Below are positions 1-4,030 of a stretch of DNA of 6,702 nt, piece after piece. The stretch covers positions 1 to 6,702 of the forward strand of contig SKWY01000502.1 in NCBI GenBank assembly GCA_007128675.1, read 5' to 3'. The translations under genes were made by a program, and so were the position numbers. The notes under the pieces were generated by a model. That model made no database searches. It was given only the letters and a program-made list of their open reading frames with translations, and was not told the origin of the DNA. The DNA comes from Deltaproteobacteria bacterium. GTDB lineage: Bacteria; Myxococcota; Myxococcia; SLRQ01. The stretch's first letter is position 1; every line of letters starts with the position of its first letter.

Positions 1-1
1 G

Positions 2-1135
2 CTCAAGGCTTTCGTTGCTAATGCTCGGCTCGGTCTTCATGGAACGGTGCTCGATTCTAGAGGCGAGCCGATAGCGGCCTCGATCTGGGTGGAGGAGGGT
101 GGATGGCCCGTCTTCACGAGAAAGGGCCGTGGGGACTTCTACAGAATCCTTGCTCCAGGTGATTACACGCTTCGGGTAGAGGCCAACGGCTACGAGACCA
201 TGCTATTTCCGATAGAGGTGCCGGAGGATGAACCGGCAATTCTTGACGTGGTGCTGTCCGATGCCGACCAGGTCCATGGAAAATCCATAGCGACAATGGA
301 GTTCAAACCTTGCCACGATACCCCCATTCTCCTAGAAAGCGAACCCTTCGATATGCTCGGAGCGCCTGATGGGGTGGGTTTCCCCCTTTGTTTTGGGGGC
401 TCTGTCGTAATTGATCTTGGTCCGGATAGTATGCTGGTCAATGGCGAGGGGACAGACTTCTCGGTTCACGGGCTGGATCAAAGCGGTGTTGCATATGAGG
501 TTTTCGTATCCGCCGACAGTCACTATGGTCCATGGTCCTCTTTGGGAACCTTCTCTGGAGAAGCGTCTATTTCCCTTTCATCGAACCTGCAGGACCCGAT
601 TCGCTTCATAGGCATTCGAGACAGAAGTAATAGCTGGGCTGAAGAAGGCTTTGTCCTCGATGGGATAGAGATTCACAATTTTGTTCTTGCGCGCCATTTT
701 GAGGACGATCCCGGAGACGATCCCGGGGATGATCCTGGAGACGACCCCGGAGATGATCCCGGAGACGATCCCGGGGATGATCCTGGAGACGATCCCGGGG
801 ATGATCCTGGGGACGACCCCGGAGACGATCCTGGGGACGACCCCGGAGACGATCCTGGGGACGACCCCGGAGACGATCCTGGGGACGACCCCGGAGACGA
901 CCCCGGAGACGATCCTGGAGACGATCCTGGAGACGACCCCGGAGACGATCCTGGGGACGATCCTGGAGATGGCGACGGGAGTTCTTGGGGATGCAGCACG
1001 TCTGGGGTGGAATCATCTAGGCCTCCTCCTCCTGCCGGCTTTTTGCTGCTAATTGCCGCTCTAATGATTCTCACGCGTCCTAATTCTGCTTCGCGCGTGT
1101 CTCGATGGCTCTTCTTGTCGCACCCCGCAAGGTAG
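2..1135 (+). CDS. Secreted multidomain protein, C-terminal part; probable M14-type zinc carboxypeptidase with MYXO-CTERM-like tail (5' partial)
   Basis: The frame is open to the left edge, so the GTG at 47 is an internal Val and the gene starts outside the window. Visible parts: (a) nt ~32-260, a carboxypeptidase-regulatory-like/CNA-B-type beta-sandwich (LHGTVLDSRGEPIAASI, then APGDYTLRVEANGYE), the module that commonly follows the zinc domain in M14 peptidases of Myxococcota; (b) nt ~330-690, a second beta-sandwich (VVIDLG, GTDFSVHG, YEVFVSADS, FIGIRDRS, GFVLDGIEI), resembling galactose-binding-like domains of surface proteins; (c) 22 Asp-Pro-Gly-Asp repeats; (d) a tail with Cys (codon 992-994), a Pro run, about 14 hydrophobic residues and Arg residues, like MYXO-CTERM. 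The catalytic zinc domain is not in view, so peptidase identity is inferred from the accessory domain and could be wrong. The protein should be exported and surface-anchored. No convincing terminator follows. Confidence 0.85.
   Translation, partial: LKAFVANARLGLHGTVLDSRGEPIAASIWVEEGGWPVFTRKGRGDFYRILAPGDYTLRVEANGYETMLFPIEVPEDEPAILDVVLSDADQVHGKSIATMEFKPCHDTPILLESEPFDMLGAPDGVGFPLCFGGSVVIDLGPDSMLVNGEGTDFSVHGLDQSGVAYEVFVSADSHYGPWSSLGTFSGEASISLSSNLQDPIRFIGIRDRSNSWAEEGFVLDGIEIHNFVLARHFEDDPGDDPGDDPGDDPGDDPGDDPGDDPGDDPGDDPGDDPGDDPGDDPGDDPGDDPGDDPGDDPGDDPGDDPGDDPGDDPGDDPGDDPGDGDGSSWGCSTSGVESSRPPPPAGFLLLIAALMILTRPNSASRVSRWLFLSHPAR
707..970 (+). repeat. 12-bp tandem repeat, 22 units, encoding (Asp-Pro-Gly-Asp)n
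   Basis: Twenty-two consecutive 12-nt units of the form GAY-CCY-GGR-GAY run without interruption, each reading Asp-Pro-Gly-Asp in the host gene. Units differ only at synonymous third positions. Units 9-16 (803-898) form a higher-order pattern: a 24-bp pair (GATCCTGGGGAC then GACCCCGGAGAC) repeated four times, which suggests recent duplication in 24-bp steps. Since 12 is a multiple of 3, copy-number change alters linker length but keeps the frame. The protein segment is a very acidic, flexible spacer between the folded domains and the C-terminal anchor, where Asp/Gly/Pro linkers are common. It also keeps shadow frames open on both strands. Confidence 0.97.
992..1135 (+). other. MYXO-CTERM-like sorting tail of the upstream protein
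   Basis: The encoded tail runs WGCSTSG, then RPPPPAG, the hydrophobic stretch FLLLIAALMIL, then TRPNSASRVSR. A conserved Cys, a short transmembrane helix and basic residues is the layout of the MYXO-CTERM signal, in which the Cys is the proposed processing site for myxosortase-type membrane proteases. Oddities: there is no Arg cluster directly after the helix, and about 22 residues follow the helix instead of a handful. Neither alternative frame gives an Arg cluster, so a simple frameshift is not apparent. Confidence 0.6.
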
Positions 1136-1496
1136 ACCAAAAGGAGGAGCGGCCTTGATTGGCCATGACCGAGACCTCGGCGGGCAGGGGAGCACCCAAA
1201 GCAACTACTAATCGCAGTCGGTCTCGTCTGCCCATGTCGGTCTCGCTCTTCGTCTTCGCGATCCCACCTGTGAACCTCAACTCCCGAGATTTGCCACCGA
1301 GATGGCAGAAATGACCGTGCTCACCTCACTACCTTGGGCCTGCGGTAGGCTTGCCGACAATGTCTGCAAAGAGGGGACGCCAGCTCGGAGCCTGATTCAT
1401 TGGAGAAAGCGTTAAAGACAACGAGGAGCTTGGCTGGAGTGGAACGAGGTGCCACTGCCCGCCTAGCTCCTCGGGAGCAAGAGCGAACTGTCGACT
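1136..1496. other. Non-coding stretch between convergent genes
   Basis: These 361 bases separate the stop codons of the convergent carboxypeptidase-like and lipoprotein genes. I see no supportable gene or RNA gene. Small signals: the dyad CCGAG-AC-CTCGG at 1169-1180; GTCGGTCTCG twice (1217-1226 and 1236-1245), whose GGTCTCG part is the reverse complement of 1170-1176; GGCC-N6-GGCC at 1151-1164; and the hairpin at 1466-1478. None is followed by a clear T run, so the transcription stops of the two genes are not obvious. Confidence 0.6.
1466..1478 (-). terminator. Possible weak hairpin downstream of the lipoprotein gene
   Basis: GCTCC-TCG-GGAGC gives a 5-bp stem with a 3-nt loop, 18 nt beyond the stop codon of the minus-strand lipoprotein gene. 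No U tract follows on that strand, so it is at best a weak or factor-assisted terminator and may be chance. Confidence 0.25.
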
Positions 1497-1952
1497 CTAC
1501 TGCTTTCTCATCATGCGGCGGCGGCTATGTGCGCCCAGGAACAAGAGGGCGGCGAACGCGCCCAAAACCGAGAATCCTCGTGCTCCGGTGCTCGAGCAAT
1601 CCATGACTTCGTGACAGCGTTCCGGCGCTGTCATCATGGCCCCCATAAGCGCGCCAAGCTCTTCAGAACATGGACCTTCTTCCTCGGACATTGGATCCAT
1701 CTCATCTAGCTCATCGCAAGACAGCTGGATCGCGCACTCCATGTAATCCTCCAACCTGTCAGCGATGTTATTGCAGTCCTCGGCTCGGAGGTCCGCAAGC
1801 ATTCCCTCTAGCTCATCGACGCAGTCTTCCTCGGTCTCACCTTCTCCCAGCTCGTCACATTCCGCAACTTTCGCGCAGAACTTCTCTGCCGTGGAGCTGC
1901 AGCCAAGTAGCATCAGTGAGAGGGCCGATAAAACCCCAAGATATGTCTTCAT
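1497..1952 (-). CDS. Small Cys-rich acidic lipoprotein with C-terminal MYXO-CTERM-like tail
   Basis: 151 residues from the ATG at 1952. This start is chosen because GGAG (complement of 1961-1964) sits 8 nt upstream and a lipoprotein signal peptide begins at once: MKTYLGVLSALSLMLLGC, with the lipobox Cys at residue 18. The frame is open 41 codons further up, but that stretch is not signal-like. The mature part (19-118) is strongly acidic, probably helical, with eight Cys (26, 32, 44, 60, 73, 79, 95, 113) that could form four disulfides. The end has Cys119-Ser-Ser, a hydrophobic helix (about 126-141) and SRRRMMRKQ, matching the Cys/helix/Arg plan of MYXO-CTERM. No enzymatic motif is visible; similar small Cys-rich lipoproteins of unknown function are common in Myxococcota. 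It is convergent with the left gene and divergent from the kinase. Confidence 0.85.
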   Translation of the reverse strand: MKTYLGVLSALSLMLLGCSSTAEKFCAKVAECDELGEGETEEDCVDELEGMLADLRAEDCNNIADRLEDYMECAIQLSCDELDEMDPMSEEEGPCSEELGALMGAMMTAPERCHEVMDCSSTGARGFSVLGAFAALLFLGAHSRRRMMRKQ

Positions 1953-1960
1953 TGTTGATT

Positions 1961-1966
1961 CTCCAG
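1961..1966 (-). promoter_or_regulatory. Ribosome binding site deciding the lipoprotein start
   Basis: On the minus strand CTGGAG lies 8 nt before ATG (1952-1950). It supports the short start over the longer open frame reaching 2075, and agrees with the signal peptide that begins there. Confidence 0.65.
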
Positions 1967-2000
1967 TTTCATTTGAGGATCGTGCCAAGAACCATACCGG

Positions 2001-2027
2001 GGTATACGAGTAGCTGCAACGAGTCAA
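2001..2027 (-). promoter_or_regulatory. Possible sigma-70-like promoter of the lipoprotein gene
   Basis: On the minus strand TTGACT (2027-2022, five of six to the -35 consensus) is followed 15 nt later by TATACC (2006-2001, starting TATA). Spacing is 2 nt short of optimal, so this is tentative. Transcription would begin near 1994, about 40 nt ahead of the ATG. The -10 element overlaps the palindrome ATACC-GG-GGTAT at 1994-2005, a possible operator. Confidence 0.3.
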
Positions 2028-2118
2028 GGATGAGCCGGATGGCGGCACCAAGCGAAACGGACATCCACTAAGCACCGACTACACATCGCTACTGGCTAAT
2101 CCTAGAGTTCATAGTAGA

Positions 2119-3222
2119 ATGACTAAAGGGGAGAAGATCGGGGAAAGAGGTACACACGTGGGCGAACTCTACCTACTGGGCCGGCTTCTGGAGAACTCCA
2201 AGGTGGCCATCACTGTGGTCGACACCAAGGGCAATCTGATTCTCTTCAACAGGGCGGCGGAGCTTCTGACCGGGTACACGCGCGAAGAGGTCATGGGGCA
2301 GACCGTCTCAATCTTCTACGAGTCTAGAGAGGAGCTGGAGAGGATTGCGAAGACCGTAATGGAGCACGGCAAGGTAGAGAACCGGGAGGTTACTCTCCTG
2401 ACCAAGGACGGGCATCGTCTGCCGGTGTCGATCCTTGTAACAGCGCTACACGACTCCGAGGGAGCGTTCGTAGGGAGCCTGGGGATAACGGTTGACATAA
2501 GGGAGCAGAAGCGACTCGAGCAAGATGTGCTCGAACAGAAGCGACTGGTTGCTTTCTACAACGACCTACTTTTTCATGACATCCTCAACTTTTCACAAGC
2601 CGCTCTTGGTTTCTTGGAACTGCTGCTAGAAGACATTTCGCTTTCAGAGGAGCAAAAGAGGCTCTTGAAGCTCAGCAAGAGACAGAGCAATCGGATCCAG
2701 AACCTTGTTAGACGGGTTCGAACCCTTTCCGTACTGGAGAGCGAAGAAGGGCGAGTCGTAACGCCAATTCTTCTTGGCCCCGTGATCGAGCAGGCGGTCT
2801 CCGAGGTGATCGAAGCGCATCCGGAGACGAAGATAGAGCTTTGTTCCTATCATCCCGATATCCGGGTTTGGGCTTCTCCGCTCCTCCTGGATCTGGTCGA
2901 GAATCTTCTGACCAACGGGGTAGTTCACAATCCTTCGCCAAACCCCGTAGTTTGGGTCACGGTTAGAGAAATCGAAAGGGGAGACGAAGCTTTCGTGCAG
3001 GTGACTGTGGAGGATAATGGTGCGGGCATTTCGGACGAACGGAAGCAACTAGTTTTCGAGAGGTACAGAAAGACCAATGAGCATGGCTCGGGTCTTGCTC
3101 TCTCCCTCGCAAAAGAGCTTGTTGATCTCTTCGGCGGCGAGATTTGGGCTGAAGACCGGGTAGAGAAAGATCCCTCGGAGGGAGCCCGGATAGTGCTCGT
3201 CTTGCGGAGGGTATGGGAGTGA
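2119..3222 (+). CDS. Soluble PAS-domain sensor histidine kinase
   Basis: 367 residues from ATG 2119. The ATG has no good Shine-Dalgarno; GTG 2158 (residue 14) has GGAAAGAGG 7 nt upstream, lies before the PAS domain, and may be the true start. Domains: PAS at about 20-128 (ENSKVAITVVDTKGNLILFN, GYTREEVMG, LVTALHDSEG, GITVDIREQK); a short helical linker 129-148; a phosphoacceptor helix with His153 in LLFHDILN; and an HATPase_c domain with N box (LVENLLTNGVVHN, Asn262/Asn266), G1 box DNGAG (299-303) and G2 box HGSGLALSLAKELV (322-335). No membrane segment or signal peptide, so it should sense a cytoplasmic cue through PAS; the ligand is not evident. The H box has His-Asp and Asn at +4 in place of the common HExRTP. 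It should autophosphorylate His153 and pass phosphate to the overlapping receiver protein. Confidence 0.93.
   Translation: MTKGEKIGERGTHVGELYLLGRLLENSKVAITVVDTKGNLILFNRAAELLTGYTREEVMGQTVSIFYESREELERIAKTVMEHGKVENREVTLLTKDGHRLPVSILVTALHDSEGAFVGSLGITVDIREQKRLEQDVLEQKRLVAFYNDLLFHDILNFSQAALGFLELLLEDISLSEEQKRLLKLSKRQSNRIQNLVRRVRTLSVLESEEGRVVTPILLGPVIEQAVSEVIEAHPETKIELCSYHPDIRVWASPLLLDLVENLLTNGVVHNPSPNPVVWVTVREIERGDEAFVQVTVEDNGAGISDERKQLVFERYRKTNEHGSGLALSLAKELVDLFGGEIWAEDRVEKDPSEGARIVLVLRRVWE
3206..3222 (+). promoter_or_regulatory. Translational coupling site between kinase and response regulator
   Basis: GGAGG at 3206-3210 lies 2 nt before ATG 3213 but 8 nt before GTG 3219, the better distance. 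The kinase stop and that GTG share the tetranucleotide GTGA (3219-3222), a classic coupled arrangement. This favours GTG 3219 as the regulator start. Confidence 0.6.
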
Positions 3223-3659
3223 GGGGCCGAGTCTTGATTGTGGAGGACGATCCAGACGTACTCGGGCTCTACCGCCTACTGCTTGCGAGAAGAGAGATGG
3301 AGGTTTGGAATGCCGTACGCACGGGAGAGGAAGCGGTGGATCTCTATCGCGCCAAAGCCGATCCTCCCGACGTCGTCCTTCTAGATCATCGTCTCCCTGG
3401 CTGCACGGGCCTGGAAGCGGCAAACCGAATTCTCGACTTGCATCCGGCAGCACTATTCGTCCTCGTTACAGCTGATGAGTCGGCCATTTCGATAGCGCGT
3501 GCGATGGGAATCAAGTGGGTTCACCGAAAGCCGGTGGGCAATGCAAAGCTCGTGCAGAGTCTGATGCAGGCTCTGGATGAGGCGGAGTCGAAGGCGGAGG
3601 GAGAGGCGGCTGAAGAAAGGACCGGTGTTGCCGACGAAGAGGGTCCCGGCAACGAGTGA
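3219..3659 (+). CDS. Single-domain (receiver-only) response regulator
   Basis: 146 residues from GTG 3219; the in-frame ATG at 3213 would add two residues. The REC fold is complete, numbered from GTG: acidic pair in VLIVEDDPD (Glu9, Asp10, Asp11), phosphoacceptor Asp56 in VVLLDHRLPG, the switch Thr84 in LVTAD and invariant Lys104 in HRKPV. The domain ends near residue 119. The remaining ~27 residues are a low-complexity tail rich in Glu, Ala and Gly with no DNA-binding, enzymatic or other output domain. It overlaps the kinase stop by 4 nt, so the two form an operon and are almost certainly partners. Output must come from protein contacts, or phosphate may pass on in a relay. The aromatic switch position is less typical, with Trp-Val-His before Arg-Lys-Pro. 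Confidence 0.93.
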   Translation: MRGRVLIVEDDPDVLGLYRLLLARREMEVWNAVRTGEEAVDLYRAKADPPDVVLLDHRLPGCTGLEAANRILDLHPAALFVLVTADESAISIARAMGIKWVHRKPVGNAKLVQSLMQALDEAESKAEGEAAEERTGVADEEGPGNE

Positions 3660-3690
3660 GCTTGTCGAGACAGTTCTCTACGTCGATGGA

Positions 3691-3903
3691 GTCATCCCCC
3701 TCCGCGCGAAGACCAACGTTCACAGCCCGCAGGTAGTCGTTGAACAGATGCGTCATCCCCCATCCGCGGCAAGACCAACGAGCCGGTTGGAGCAGAGGAG
3801 GAGCCGCTCCCAGGCCGTCCCCTCCGTGCGAAGACCGACGGGCGCAGCTATGCCGGGACATGCGCTGCATCGCGGCCGTTCCCTCCGTGCGAAGACCAAC
3901 GGC
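3691..3903. repeat. Four-copy degenerate, regularly spaced repeat (CRISPR-like, period about 61 nt)
   Basis: A unit with core CCCTCCGYGCGAAGACC followed by RACG ends at 3718, 3780, 3840 and 3901, giving periods of 62, 60 and 61 nt. The 17-nt core is identical in copies 3 and 4, has one change in copy 1, and one insertion plus a GC/CG swap in copy 2. Left flanks split into two kinds: GTCATCC (copies 1, 2) and GCCGTY (copies 3, 4). The ~33-nt intervals between units are unrelated to each other. A conserved unit of about 27-28 nt with 60-62 nt period resembles the geometry of type I-E CRISPR arrays, but the copies diverge more than in an active array and no cas gene is in the window. The period is not a multiple of 3, so this is not a protein repeat. 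Alternatives: decayed CRISPR array, dispersed structured repeat, or clustered protein-binding sites. Confidence 0.6.
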
Positions 3904-3990
3904 TCCCTTGTGTCGTACGGGGCTAAGTCGAGGTAAGTGCGAATAAGTGGCTGAAAACAGGAGGCTTTTGTAGCGTTTCCTCACCTCGAT

Positions 3991-4010
3991 CCTGCCTGAT
4001 TCAAGGCAGG
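3991..4010 (+). promoter_or_regulatory. Perfect inverted repeat in the leader of the protease gene
   Basis: CCTGCCT-GATTCA-AGGCAGG is a perfect 7-bp stem with a 6-nt loop, ending 20 nt before the ATG and 10 nt before the Shine-Dalgarno. TTGG-CT-CCAA follows at 4011-4020. No T run follows, so it is not a standard intrinsic terminator; it could be an operator or a 5'-leader hairpin affecting mRNA stability or translation. Confidence 0.5.
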
Positions 4011-4020
4011 TTGGCTCCAA

Positions 4021-4027
4021 GGAGGAG
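4021..4027 (+). promoter_or_regulatory. Strong Shine-Dalgarno for the protease gene
   Basis: GGAGGAG lies 3 nt before the ATG at 4031; counted from the first GGAGG the spacing is 5 nt. It fixes the start, which is also the first Met of a lipoprotein signal peptide. Confidence 0.75.
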
Positions 4028-4030
4028 ACT

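Larger units (their letters stand above)
3660..4030. other. Non-coding stretch between response regulator and protease genes
   Basis: 371 bases without a convincing gene. It holds the four-copy regularly spaced repeat (3691-3903), the hairpin at 3991-4010 and the protease ribosome binding site. Open frames cross it on both strands but show no domain; the plus-strand one recurs as Arg-Ala-Lys-Thr-Asn / Arg-Arg-Pro-Thr only because it reads through the repeat. No T-tailed terminator for the two-component operon and no clear sigma-70 promoter for the protease were seen. Confidence 0.6.

Noticed and set aside
47..49. GTG as the start of the first gene
   Set aside because: The frame is open to the left edge and the residues before it (GLHGT) belong to the same beta-sandwich as those after it, so this is an internal Val.
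382..399. CCCCC-N8-GGGGG hairpin
   Set aside because: It lies inside the coding sequence of the first gene and looks like a chance product of the codons.
606..1140. Long frames on both strands over the 12-bp repeat (Arg-Gly-Arg, Ser-Pro-Gly-Ser and Ile-Pro-Glu-Thr repeats)
   Set aside because: A stop-free 12-bp repeat stays open in every frame; only the Asp-Pro-Gly-Asp frame keeps its amino acids while third positions vary, and only it joins flanking domains.
1080..1280. Minus-strand 66-codon frame
   Set aside because: It overlaps the end of the first gene, has no recognisable domain and no good ribosome binding site.
1400..1606. Plus-strand 68-codon frame, Arg-rich
   Set aside because: It is antisense to the lipoprotein gene, whose protein has clear signal and Cys features; the composition is that of a shadow frame.
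3691..3903. Active, canonical CRISPR array
   Set aside because: Only four copies, with substitutions and indels between them, no strong palindromic stem common to all copies and no cas gene in view; kept as a CRISPR-like repeat only.
3577..3936. Plus-strand 119-codon frame
   Set aside because: It overlaps the regulator in another frame and is very Arg-rich because it crosses the repeats; no domain and no ribosome binding site.
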